In this document: one piece after another, positions 49,174 through 58,940 of the stretch
How the letters are laid out: each line of letters opens with the position of its first letter
How positions within the stretch are numbered: the stretch's first letter is position 1
DNA from: Deltaproteobacteria bacterium Ga0077550
GTDB taxonomy: Bacteria > Myxococcota_A > Polyangia > Nannocystales > Nannocystaceae
DNA length: 64,000 nucleotides
Reading direction: 5' to 3'
Assembly (NCBI GenBank): GCA_001464385.1
Contig: LNFB01000261.1
Span: 1 to 64,000 of the forward strand
Notes under the pieces: generated by a model
What the model was told of the DNA's origin: nothing
Database searches by the model: none
The model's input: the letters and a program-made list of their open reading frames with translations, nothing else
Translations under genes and position numbers: made by a program

Positions 49174-50571
49174 ATGCAGGGCCCCGCACCCAAGGTCGCG
49201 ACCGTCGCCCGACGTCCGGGGTGGATCGCCGCGAGCGCGGGCCTCGCCGGCGTCGTCCTGGGCGCGGTGGCGGTGATGCTGGGTCAGGGCAGTCGTCCCC
49301 CCGCGCCGGCGCCGGTCGTCACGCCCCACGTGGTCGCGGTGCCGGACCCCGCACCGACGCTCGCCGATGCGGTCGCGCAGACCCGTGCCAGCGTGGTCTC
49401 GCTGCGCACGCCCACCGGGGCCGGGGCGGGCGTCATCGTCGATCCCGCGGGCTGGGTGGTCACCAACCTCCACGTGGTCGGCGATGCGGCGCCCGGCGAC
49501 GGCGAGACGACCGTGCGCGCCCGCTTCGCCAACGGTCGCGAGCTCGCGGCGGTCATCGTCGTGGCGGATCGCGACGAGGACCTCGCGGTGCTGCGGCTGG
49601 TCGGTGACGAGGGCGAGCTGTTCGCCGCCGCGACGATGGGCGAGTCCGCCGCTCTCCGGGTCGGCGAGTCGGTGTTCGCGATCGGCAACCCTCGCGGCCT
49701 GTCGCACTCGGTCAGCGCGGGGATCGTGTCGGCCGTCGACCGGCCGGCCGGCAACGGCGCGAGCGTGCCGCTGCTGCAGCTCGACGCGTCGATCAACGTC
49801 GGGAACTCGGGCGGTCCCCTGTTCACCCTCGACGGCCGCCTCGTCGGCCTGGTCGCCGCCCGCGATCGCGCCGCGGAGGGCATCGCGTTCGCGCTGCCGA
49901 TCGATCATGTCCACGGGTTCCTGCGCGCGGTGACCGACGCCGGCGGACGCCGCTCTGGGGCGCTGGGCATCCAGCTGGGCCTCGATCGCGCGGTGCCGCC
50001 CTCGGTGAAGCAGCTCGGCTACGAGGCTGGGCTGGTCGTCGCCCAGGTGCTCGACGGGGGCGCAGCGGCGAAGGCCGGCCTGCGCGACGGCGACGTGGTC
50101 GTCGAGGTCCGCGGCGCGCGGCTCGACGCGATGGCCACCGAGCCCGCCGCCCTGGGCCGCTGGTTCATCGACTCGGTCCGCGCGACGTTCCCCGGGGAGC
50201 GACTCGAGCTCGCCCTGGTCCGCGACGGTGAGGTGCAGCGCCTCGCGGTCGAGATGGGCGCGGCCTCCGATCGCGAGCAGGCGTTCATCGACGCCGAGGT
50301 GGTGCTCGGCGTCCAGCTCGACCGCAAGGCGACCCGGCCGACGGTGGTCGACGCCGTCGGCTCGCGCGGCCTCGGGCGCTATGGACCGAGCCTCCGCGGC
50401 AGCGTGGTCGTGGGACTGCTCGGGCGGGACGTGGCCGACCTCGACGGGCTCGGGAGCCTGCTCGGCGAGCTCCGGGCGGTGGTCCGCCGCGGCAAGGGTG
50501 ATCTCATCGCCTGGATCCGCCTGCGCGAACCATCGGGCCACGAGACGGTGCTGCCGATTACCATCGAGTAG
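49174..50571 (+). CDS. HtrA/DegP-like trypsin-family protease with PDZ domain
   Basis: The 465-residue product has an N-terminal membrane anchor (IAASAGLAGVVLGAVAVMLG) and a Pro-rich linker. A chymotrypsin-fold protease follows with the triad H100 (VTNLHVV), D136 (DEDLAVLRL) and S212 (NVGNSGGPLF). One PDZ domain covers about 280-360 (GLVVAQVLDGGAAAKAGLRDGDVVVEV), and a second, degenerate one follows. It should act as a periplasmic quality-control protease tethered to the inner membrane, like DegS/HhoB. It diverges from the menaquinone operon; the two share a 90-base control region. Confidence 0.9.
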   Translation: MQGPAPKVATVARRPGWIAASAGLAGVVLGAVAVMLGQGSRPPAPAPVVTPHVVAVPDPAPTLADAVAQTRASVVSLRTPTGAGAGVIVDPAGWVVTNLHVVGDAAPGDGETTVRARFANGRELAAVIVVADRDEDLAVLRLVGDEGELFAAATMGESAALRVGESVFAIGNPRGLSHSVSAGIVSAVDRPAGNGASVPLLQLDASINVGNSGGPLFTLDGRLVGLVAARDRAAEGIAFALPIDHVHGFLRAVTDAGGRRSGALGIQLGLDRAVPPSVKQLGYEAGLVVAQVLDGGAAAKAGLRDGDVVVEVRGARLDAMATEPAALGRWFIDSVRATFPGERLELALVRDGEVQRLAVEMGAASDREQAFIDAEVVLGVQLDRKATRPTVVDAVGSRGLGRYGPSLRGSVVVGLLGRDVADLDGLGSLLGELRAVVRRGKGDLIAWIRLREPSGHETVLPITIE

Positions 50572-50631
50572 CGGTGCGTCGTCGCCCGGCCGCATCGACG
50601 TATCGTGGGTTGCCGACGCGCCCCGCTCTGT

Positions 50632-50651
50632 GAGCCCGACGGCTGGGGCTC
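50632..50651 (+). terminator. Weak hairpin after the protease gene
   Basis: GAGCCC at 50632-50637 pairs with GGGCTC at 50646-50651 around an 8-base loop, 60 bases after the stop. There is no T-tract, so termination is uncertain. Confidence 0.3.
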
Positions 50652-50730
50652 GCGGGCCCCATGGGGAAGTTCCCGAAGGAATCGGTGAACCACGTGCGTC
50701 GATGTCCCACCTAAGGCGGAGACCTCGACC

Positions 50731-52341
50731 ATGGCCCGCACGCTCCGCACCGCCCTCTGCCTCGCGCTGTTCACGAACTCCCTGGCCTGCGACGAGGCGG
50801 GCGACGAGGGCGGCGTCGGCGGGGCCGGGGGCAAGGGCGACGACCTGACCGACTCGGGGATCTGCGCGGGCAAGGTCCTCGACAAGAGCGTCGGCGACGA
50901 CGGCGAGGAGGAGGCCGATCTCTCCGAGCTCGGCGACGTCTTCGCCCGGCTGGTGCTGAACGCCGAGGGCGACGCCGACACCTGTCCCACGACCTACGGC
51001 GAGATCATGGCCAAGCTCCGCGAGGTCGACACGGAGGGCTGCGAGGGCCCGACGGATGGCATCCGCTCCGCGGTGGTCAGCGAGACCGCCCAGGTGATGG
51101 GCAAGGCCGACAGCTACCGCGTCGTGACCACGCGCGAGTGCGGCGGTCGCTCGGCGTTCGAGCTGCTGTTCTCGACCTTCGGCGTCACGAGCACGCAGAA
51201 GACCCTGTCGGGCAACGTCGAGGTCATCGCCTTCGACAGCACCAAGAAGCTCTTCAACTACTACGAGGTCGTCGACGGCCAGATCAGCCACTTCGGCGAC
51301 TCGACCCAGTACATGACGGCGGCCGGCGACGCGGCGCGGTGCAATGGCTGTCACCCCAACGGCATGCTCAACATGAAGGAGCTCGCCTCGCCGTGGACCC
51401 ACTGGGAGGGTGACACCACGACGCCGGGCGCAGACGTCCTGGTCGACAAGCACGAGGACCTCGGCACCAAGACGGACGGCATCGAGCTCGAGGGCATCGT
51501 CGATTCCGGAAACGCCGCGATCATGGACGTCCGTGCGCGGACCCTGCTGGCGACCAACGACCTGAAGCAGGTCCTGCGGCCCCTGTTCTGCACCGTGCAG
51601 GTCAACCTCGAGAACGGCGCGTCGTCTCCCAACAGCACCCCGAGCGCGGTGCCCGGATCGGCGCTCGTCGACCCGCGCCTCACCTTCGGCAGCGTGAGCG
51701 TCTCGAAGGCCACCTACGACGCGACGCTGAAGGCCGCCAAGCAGAAGGTCGTCGGCAACGGCGGCGTGCAGCTGAAGAACAAGGCGGGCAAGGGCGTGGT
51801 CGACACCCACTTCCCGTTCATCTTCCCGGTCGTCTCGCGCGAGGACCAGAACTACATCGACAAGCTCATCGAGCTGAAGGTCATCGACGAGGACTTCAAG
51901 CAGGACGTCCTCGCCATCGACATGACGCGGCCGCTGTTCTCGGACGCGCGGTGCAAGCTCCTCGACGCCGCGCCGAGCCTCGGCAAGCTCACCACGAGCA
52001 CCGGCAAGGCCATCAAGAGCCTGCCGAAGAAGATTCGCGACGGCTTCGTCGCGAAGCTGAAGACCGCGGCCGCCGGCACGCCCGAGGCCGAACTCGCCGG
52101 CTTCCTCGGCAACACCACCGACCAGACCGCACACGCCGACGCGGCCACCGCGTTCTTCACCGCCTGCGCTGCGCGGCCCGAGGCCGAGTTCTTCACCGAC
52201 GCGAACAAGGCCGTGTCGCTGCTGCGCAACCAGGCCCGCGAACTCCAGGTGATGGAGTTCCCGGCGACCATGCCGGTCGACAGCCTGGACGTGCCGACGA
52301 GCGCCCGGCTGAACCCGACCACCTGCGTGCTCGAGCCGTAG
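50731..52341 (+). CDS. Secreted lipoprotein with one CxxCH haem motif
   Basis: The 536-residue product has a lipoprotein signal (TNSLAC20) and a Gly/Asp-rich linker. A single CxxCH motif lies at residues 204-208 (ARCNGCHPNGMLNM), followed by two Met residues that could be the sixth ligand. This is how covalent c-type haem sites look, but the surrounding fold does not match a standard cytochrome c that I know. The remainder has Cys residues spaced far apart and no other motif. A ribosome-binding site (AGGCGGAGA) precedes the ATG. The next gene, 57 bases on, is another Cys-containing lipoprotein, so the two may form a redox pair. Confidence 0.65.
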   Translation: MARTLRTALCLALFTNSLACDEAGDEGGVGGAGGKGDDLTDSGICAGKVLDKSVGDDGEEEADLSELGDVFARLVLNAEGDADTCPTTYGEIMAKLREVDTEGCEGPTDGIRSAVVSETAQVMGKADSYRVVTTRECGGRSAFELLFSTFGVTSTQKTLSGNVEVIAFDSTKKLFNYYEVVDGQISHFGDSTQYMTAAGDAARCNGCHPNGMLNMKELASPWTHWEGDTTTPGADVLVDKHEDLGTKTDGIELEGIVDSGNAAIMDVRARTLLATNDLKQVLRPLFCTVQVNLENGASSPNSTPSAVPGSALVDPRLTFGSVSVSKATYDATLKAAKQKVVGNGGVQLKNKAGKGVVDTHFPFIFPVVSREDQNYIDKLIELKVIDEDFKQDVLAIDMTRPLFSDARCKLLDAAPSLGKLTTSTGKAIKSLPKKIRDGFVAKLKTAAAGTPEAELAGFLGNTTDQTAHADAATAFFTACAARPEAEFFTDANKAVSLLRNQARELQVMEFPATMPVDSLDVPTSARLNPTTCVLEP

Positions 52342-52398
52342 CGCACGACCTCGACTCCCCCGCCATCCCGACCTGCCTTGCCCACCCGGAATCACGCC

Positions 52399-53592
52399 AT
52401 GACCTTCCCCGCCCGCACCCTGTCCCGCGCCCTGCTGTTCGCCACCGCCTTCGCCTTCGGCGCCTGCGACGATGGCTCCGACGAGACCGAGGACGCCGCG
52501 GCGTGCACCGACGCCGAGAAGTGCGACACCCCCGGCGGCTCGCAGCAGGAGCAGTGCCTCGCGCGCCAATCCGAGGTCCTGAACAGCTCGCAGCGCGGCT
52601 ACACCCCGACCGCGATCCGCTGGGGCGCGGGCGATGTCGAGGGCGTCAACACCGTCAGCCAGGACGATCGCGGGCAGGAGTACACCGAGTACTTCGCGAT
52701 CTTCCAGCCGCCCGGCGGCACCGAGGCGTTCGACCTCGGACGCCCGCTCTCGGAGACCTCCGGCGACGTCACCCCCAACGCGGTCTGCGTCGAGGGCGAG
52801 ACCGGCCCGCAGTGCCGCACCACGATCACCACGGAGACGCTGAACAAGCTCGAGGACGATCCGACCGCGGTCGTCGGCGCGTGCGTGTTCACGTCGTGGC
52901 ACGCCGACGTCCCCGGCCCGCTGCCGTCGTGCGAGGGTGGCGAGTGTGGGGCCGACGCGACGCTGTTCGGCTTCCCGTTCACCGAGGAGTTCTTCCGCAT
53001 GAAGATCTCCTTCAACTCGAACAGCGCCGCCGCCGATCTCGTGCAGAAGTGCCTCGACGGCAAGGCCCCCGCGCCGAAGAAGTGGTCGAACACCAAGGAC
53101 CCGCTCACCGAGCCCTTCTTCCGCGGCTGCATGCAGGTGCAGGGGCTCTACGGCACCGGCTGGCGCCGGTCCGATCCGTCGATCTGCGCCGCGATCAACC
53201 GCCTCGACGAGTGCGGCTGCGGCATCCCGGGCGTCGCCCGCGAGGATCTCGCGACGGCGATCATCCCGCCCCAGCCCGCGCCCGACGGCTCGGTCACGCT
53301 GCGCGGATTCCGGCTCGGCACCTGGGACGATCCCGAGGGCCTGCCCGGCGGCTGCACGTACCTCGAGACCGGCGACACGAGCCACACGCTGGTGAAGTGC
53401 GACCTCACGGCCGGCGACGTGCTGCAGAACCTCAACGACCCCAAGGAGGTCTGTCGGCGCACCTACGGCCCGAACGTCGTCGTGCACGTTCCGATCGCCA
53501 AGGACGTCCTCCAGTGCAGCCCGAACAAGAAGACCAGCGCGGGCAAGACCTGCGGCGCGATGCCGTGGAACATCGGCCAGGAGAACGGCTAG
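52399..53592 (+). CDS. Cysteine-containing lipoprotein of unknown function
   Basis: The 397-residue product has a signal peptide with lipobox AFGAC (about residue 22) and a short acidic linker. A globular domain with about 20 cysteines follows. No known family is evident. Segments such as CVFTSWHADVPGP, FRMKISFNSNSAAADLVQKC and DECGCGIPGVAREDL show no active-site pattern. It may be a partner of the CxxCH lipoprotein just upstream. I use ATG 52399; an earlier ATG at 52378 would add seven residues before the signal and has no better ribosome-binding site. Confidence 0.6.
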   Translation: MTFPARTLSRALLFATAFAFGACDDGSDETEDAAACTDAEKCDTPGGSQQEQCLARQSEVLNSSQRGYTPTAIRWGAGDVEGVNTVSQDDRGQEYTEYFAIFQPPGGTEAFDLGRPLSETSGDVTPNAVCVEGETGPQCRTTITTETLNKLEDDPTAVVGACVFTSWHADVPGPLPSCEGGECGADATLFGFPFTEEFFRMKISFNSNSAAADLVQKCLDGKAPAPKKWSNTKDPLTEPFFRGCMQVQGLYGTGWRRSDPSICAAINRLDECGCGIPGVAREDLATAIIPPQPAPDGSVTLRGFRLGTWDDPEGLPGGCTYLETGDTSHTLVKCDLTAGDVLQNLNDPKEVCRRTYGPNVVVHVPIAKDVLQCSPNKKTSAGKTCGAMPWNIGQENG

Positions 53593-53612
53593 ACAGGGCC
53601 GCGGCGCCCACG

Positions 53613-53618
53613 TAGCGT
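53613..53618 (+). promoter_or_regulatory. -10 element before the AMIN-like lipoprotein gene
   Basis: TAGCGT at 53613-53618 stands eight bases before the GTG at 53627, again with no Shine-Dalgarno sequence. Confidence 0.35.
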
Positions 53619-53626
53619 CGGCTCCG

Positions 53627-54316
53627 GTGCGACGCGCGTGGACCCTCGTCGTGGTGCTCGTCGGGTGCGGCGGCGACGATCGAGCCGCGTCTGCGCCGGC
53701 GCCGGTCGAGCCTCCAGCGGCCAGCGCCGTCGTCGAGGGCGATCCGCTGCTCGCCGAGGCGCGGCGCCAGGTCGCCGGCGGTGCGCTGGCGGCCGGGCCG
53801 CGCGCGGCGATCCTCGCCTCGGGCGCGCCGGTGCACGCGCGGGCGCGGGCGCTGCTCGCCGCGCTCGAGCCCGCCGCCGCACCGGCGCCTGCGAGCGCAC
53901 CTCTGCCCGCCCCGACGACGCCGGTGTCGGCGCCCGAGGTGCCCGCGGTCGCCGTGGATCACAGGGCGCCACCCGAGCCCGCGGTCGCGAAGGTCGCGAA
54001 GCCGCGACCGACGGTCGAGCGCTTGAGTCTCCGCACCACGGCCCGCGGCGCGTCGCTGTCGATCCACGCCGGCAGCGGCGTGCTCGTCGGCGTCGCCAAT
54101 CAGCCCGAGACCGGCGTGGTGCGCCTCGTGCTCGACGACGTCGGTGCGGGCGCGAAGGTCCTCGGCGCGAGGCCCCAGGTCGACGGGGCCCGCGTGCGCG
54201 CGGTCGAGGCCGGGCCCCGCAGCGTCCGCATCACGCTGCAGCTCGAGCCCGGCTGGCGCTTCTCCGGCGTGCATCGCACCTCCACCGGCGCCCGCGTCGA
54301 CCTCGTGGGGCCCTAA
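53627..54316 (+). CDS. Lipoprotein with AMIN-like C-terminal domain
   Basis: The 229-residue product has a lipobox (VLVGC, residue 14), an Ala/Pro-rich linker with a short helical segment, and a beta-rich C-terminal domain (about 130-229). The pattern VRLVLDDVGAG...VRAVEAGPRSVRITLQLEPGWRF resembles AMIN domains. These bind peptidoglycan or pilus-secretin complexes in PilQ and amidases. The lack of a partner gene leaves the role open. Confidence 0.6.
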   Translation: MRRAWTLVVVLVGCGGDDRAASAPAPVEPPAASAVVEGDPLLAEARRQVAGGALAAGPRAAILASGAPVHARARALLAALEPAAAPAPASAPLPAPTTPVSAPEVPAVAVDHRAPPEPAVAKVAKPRPTVERLSLRTTARGASLSIHAGSGVLVGVANQPETGVVRLVLDDVGAGAKVLGARPQVDGARVRAVEAGPRSVRITLQLEPGWRFSGVHRTSTGARVDLVGP

Positions 54317-54351
54317 AGGTCGACGGCCTCGCCAGATCCGTCGCCGTGCGC

Positions 54352-54357
54352 TAAGAC
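54352..54357 (+). promoter_or_regulatory. -10 element before the UbiD-family gene
   Basis: TAAGAC at 54352-54357 lies nine bases before the ATG at 54367, without a ribosome-binding site. It is nearly the same sequence as the one at 2803. Confidence 0.35.
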
Positions 54358-54366
54358 CCCGGCGGC

Positions 54367-56205
54367 ATGTCGTATCGCAGCCTCCGCGAGGCGGTCGTCG
54401 ACCTCGAGCGCACCGGCCAGCTGCGGCGCATCGACACCGAGCTCGACCCCGACCTCGAGCTCGCCTACGTGCACCTGCGCGTGCAGGAGGCGGGCGGGCC
54501 GGCGCTGCTGTTCGAGCACGTCCGCGGCTGTCGATTCCCTGCGGCGTCGAACCTGTTCGGCACGACCGAGCGCGCGCGGTTCCTGCTGCGGCACGCCTAC
54601 CGCCGCGTCGCGCGGGTGATCGAGGCCCGCGCCGATCCGGCCGCGGCCCTGCGCCGGCCGTGGCGGCACCTCGGCACGCCGCTGGCGGGTCTGCGCGCGC
54701 TGCCCATGCGCGTGGGCGACGGGCCCGTGCTCGCCAACCGCGGCCGCCTCGCCGACCTGCCGCAGATCCGGTGCTGGCCCCGCGACGGCGGGCCCTTCGT
54801 CACGCTGCCGCAGGTCTACAGCGAGGACCCCGATCGCCCGGGGCCGATGCGCAGCAACGTCGGCATGTACCGCATCCAGCTCGGCGGCAACGACTACGTG
54901 CCCGACGCCGAGATCGGCCTGCACTACCAGATCCACCGCGGCATCGGCGTGCACCACAGCGCCGCGGCGCGCCGCGGTGAGCCGCTGCGCGTCAGCATCT
55001 TCGTCGGGGGGCCGCCCGCGCACACGCTCGCGGCGGTGATGCCCCTGCCCGAGGGGCTCACGGAGCTCACGTTCGGCGGCATGCTCGCGGCGCGTCGCTT
55101 CCGCTGGGCGAGCGTCGGCGGGCACGTGGTCTCGACCGACGCGGACTTCGTGATCGTCGGCACCATCGATCCGACGGCGACCAAGCCCGAGGGCCCGTTC
55201 GGCGATCACCTCGGCTATTACAGCCTCACGCACCCGTTCCCGGTGATGCGGGTGGATGCGGTGTACTGGCGCGACGACGCGATCTGGCCGTTCACCGTCG
55301 TGGGCCGACCGCCGCAGGAGGACACCGCCTTCGGCCACATGATCCACGAGCTGACCGCGCCCATGGTGCCGCGATCGATCGCGGGCCTGAAGGCGATGCA
55401 CGCCGTCGACGCCGCCGGCGTCCACCCGCTGATGCTCGCGGTCGGCAGCGAGCGCTACGTGCCGTGGGGCCCGCGGCGGCCGCAGGAGCTGCTCACGATC
55501 GCCAACGCCGTGCTCGGCTTCGGTCAGGCCTCGCTGGCGAAGTACCTCCTCATCGCCGCGGCCGACGACGACGGTCGCGCGCCCGATGCCGACGACGAGG
55601 CCGGCTTCCTGCGCTTCGTCCTCGAGCGCTTCGATCCGGGCCGCGACCTCCACTTCCAGACGCGCACGACGATCGACACCCTCGACTACAGCGGCACCGG
55701 GCTCAACGAGGGCAGCAAGCTGGTGATCGCCGCGGTGGGTCCGATCCGGCGCGCGCTCGGGACCGACGTCCCGCGGACGTTGCCGCTGCCCGAGGGCTTC
55801 GGGCCGGTCCGGCTCGCGTTGCCCGGCGTGCTGGCGATCCAGGGCCCGCGCGCCGACGCCTCGCCCGGCGCGGTCGCGGCGCTGTGTGCCGCATGGCAGG
55901 CCGCGGCCGTGCTCGATCGCCCGGATACCCCGTGGCCCCTGGTCGTCGTCGTCGACGACGCGGAGTTCACCGCGCGCACGCTGGCGAACTTCCTGTGGGT
56001 GACGTTCACCCGCAGCAACCCGGCGGTCGACGTCGACGGTGTCGGCGCGAGCATCGTGCACAAGCACTGGGGCTGCACCGGCGCGGTCGTCATCGACGCG
56101 CGGAAGAAGCCCCACCACGCGCCGCCGCTGGAGTTCGACCCGCGCGTCGTGACCCGCATCGAGGCCCTCGCCGCGAAGGGTGGACCGCTGCACGGTCTGT
56201 TCTGA
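54367..56205 (+). CDS. mqnL: UbiD-family decarboxylase, probable menaquinone (MqnL-type) enzyme
   Basis: UbiD-type enzymes use prenylated FMN to decarboxylate aromatic acids. The 612-residue product has the UbiD signature KPEGPFGDHLGYYS, the opening SYRSLREAVVDLERTGQLRRI, GPMRSNVGMYRIQL, and a C-terminal oligomerisation part. It is clearly longer than E. coli UbiD (about 497). It matches the length of the UbiD homologues found in futalosine-pathway bacteria such as Helicobacter. With ubiX in the menaquinone operon about 8 kb away, it should act as the naphthoate-type decarboxylase. It is transcribed apart from that operon, on the opposite strand. Confidence 0.85.
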   Translation: MSYRSLREAVVDLERTGQLRRIDTELDPDLELAYVHLRVQEAGGPALLFEHVRGCRFPAASNLFGTTERARFLLRHAYRRVARVIEARADPAAALRRPWRHLGTPLAGLRALPMRVGDGPVLANRGRLADLPQIRCWPRDGGPFVTLPQVYSEDPDRPGPMRSNVGMYRIQLGGNDYVPDAEIGLHYQIHRGIGVHHSAAARRGEPLRVSIFVGGPPAHTLAAVMPLPEGLTELTFGGMLAARRFRWASVGGHVVSTDADFVIVGTIDPTATKPEGPFGDHLGYYSLTHPFPVMRVDAVYWRDDAIWPFTVVGRPPQEDTAFGHMIHELTAPMVPRSIAGLKAMHAVDAAGVHPLMLAVGSERYVPWGPRRPQELLTIANAVLGFGQASLAKYLLIAAADDDGRAPDADDEAGFLRFVLERFDPGRDLHFQTRTTIDTLDYSGTGLNEGSKLVIAAVGPIRRALGTDVPRTLPLPEGFGPVRLALPGVLAIQGPRADASPGAVAALCAAWQAAAVLDRPDTPWPLVVVVDDAEFTARTLANFLWVTFTRSNPAVDVDGVGASIVHKHWGCTGAVVIDARKKPHHAPPLEFDPRVVTRIEALAAKGGPLHGLF

Positions 56206-56222
56206 ACCGCGCGCCGGTTTGC

Positions 56223-56228
56223 TACGAT
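56223..56228 (+). promoter_or_regulatory. Extended -10 element before the TPR lipoprotein gene
   Basis: TTTGC-TACGAT puts the hexamer at 56223-56228, with only six bases to the GTG at 56235. This is one of the shortest leaders in the window. Confidence 0.5.
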
Positions 56229-56234
56229 GCGCGC

Positions 56235-57323
56235 GTGACGACCCGACGTTTCGCGGCTTGGTGTGCGCCCCTCCTGCTCGGCGTCGTCGCCTTCGCCGCC
56301 TGCAGGCCCGCGCCCGTCGAGCCGCCGGACGACGGCGACGCGACGCCGACGCCGGTGGCGGGCGATCCGGTGGAGCGCGCCGGCAAGCTGATGCAGTCGG
56401 GCGACATGCGCGGCGCCGAGTCGGTCCTCGACGACGCGCTGCTGCAGCACAAGGACGACCACGAGCTGTGGTTCGCCAAGGGCGTGGTCCGCCAGGCCCA
56501 GGGCGACGACGACGGCGCGACGCTGGCGTGGACGAAGGCGCTGGAGCTGCAGACCGAGTTCGTGCCGGCGATCCACGGCATCGGCGCGATCCTCCTCGCG
56601 CGCGGTGAGTTCGACGCCGCGATCGATCGCTTCGCGCAGGCCCTGCGGCTGCAGCCGGACTTCGCCGACGCCCACTACAACATCGGGCTCGCGCTGCTCG
56701 GCGCCGGCGATCGGACGAAGGCGATCGAGGCCTTCGAGCGCGCGGTCAAGCTCGCGCCCGACGACCCGGCGATGCTCGTCCAGCTCGCGGACATGTACGT
56801 CGTCGACGAGAAGCTCGACCCCGCGATCGCCCTGGCCTCGCACGCCGGCGAGGTCGCGCCCAAGGAGTCGACGCCGTTCGTGGTGTGGGGCAACGCGCTG
56901 GTGAAGAAGGGCGACTTCGAGGGCGCCATCGCCCGCTACGCGACCGCGCTGCAGAACGACCCCAACAACCTCGACGCCCGGCTCGGGCTGTCGCGGGCGC
57001 AGCAGCGCGCCGGCAAGCTCGGCGACGCGGCCAAGCAGCTCGAGCTGCTCACGCAGGTCGTGCCCGACAGCGCGGTGGTGTGGGCCGAGTGGGGCAGCGT
57101 ACTGGCGAAGCAGGGCGATCTCGTGGGCGCGCTCGAGAAGTTCGATCGCGCCATCGCCCTCGACCCCAAGTTCGAGGCCGCGTTCGTGCGGCGCATCGGT
57201 GCGCTCGCCGCGGCCAAGCGCTGCAAGGAGGCCCGCGCCGCGGCCGAGGCGCTGCGCGGCCTCGAGCCCGCCGACGAGTCGCTCGAGGCGGGGCTCGCCG
57301 CGCTCGGCCGCTGCAAGAAGTGA
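56235..57323 (+). CDS. TPR-repeat lipoprotein
   Basis: The 362-residue product has a lipoprotein signal (VVAFAAC, residue 18) and a short Pro/Asp-rich linker. About eight tetratricopeptide repeats fill the rest (ERAGKLMQSGDMRGAESVLDDALLQ, IDRFAQALRLQPDFADAHYNIGLALLGAGD, VWAEWGSVLAKQGDLVGALEKFDRAIALDPKF). TPR lipoproteins serve as docking scaffolds at the envelope. No enzyme motif is present and the partner is unknown. The GTG start is placed six bases after the -10 element. Confidence 0.8.
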   Translation: MTTRRFAAWCAPLLLGVVAFAACRPAPVEPPDDGDATPTPVAGDPVERAGKLMQSGDMRGAESVLDDALLQHKDDHELWFAKGVVRQAQGDDDGATLAWTKALELQTEFVPAIHGIGAILLARGEFDAAIDRFAQALRLQPDFADAHYNIGLALLGAGDRTKAIEAFERAVKLAPDDPAMLVQLADMYVVDEKLDPAIALASHAGEVAPKESTPFVVWGNALVKKGDFEGAIARYATALQNDPNNLDARLGLSRAQQRAGKLGDAAKQLELLTQVVPDSAVVWAEWGSVLAKQGDLVGALEKFDRAIALDPKFEAAFVRRIGALAAAKRCKEARAAAEALRGLEPADESLEAGLAALGRCKK

Positions 57324-57447
57324 GGGCGGGGCGACGCGACGGCATCGCCGCACGCGCCGCGCACGGTGCACCGGCGATCCCCGCTCAGGTGCGTCGACGC
57401 ACGCATCTCGCGCGCACGATCGCCGCGCCGTTTCGGCTCGGGGTCTC

Positions 57448-57453
57448 TATACT
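57448..57453 (+). promoter_or_regulatory. -10 element (TATACT) of the guaB operon
   Basis: TATACT at 57448-57453 is five of six to consensus and only five bases from the guaB ATG at 57459. The mRNA would be leaderless. The same hexamer precedes hslV. Confidence 0.6.
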
Positions 57454-57458
57454 TCGCC

Positions 57459-58937
<1,479 letters not shown>

Positions 58938-58940
58938 ACC

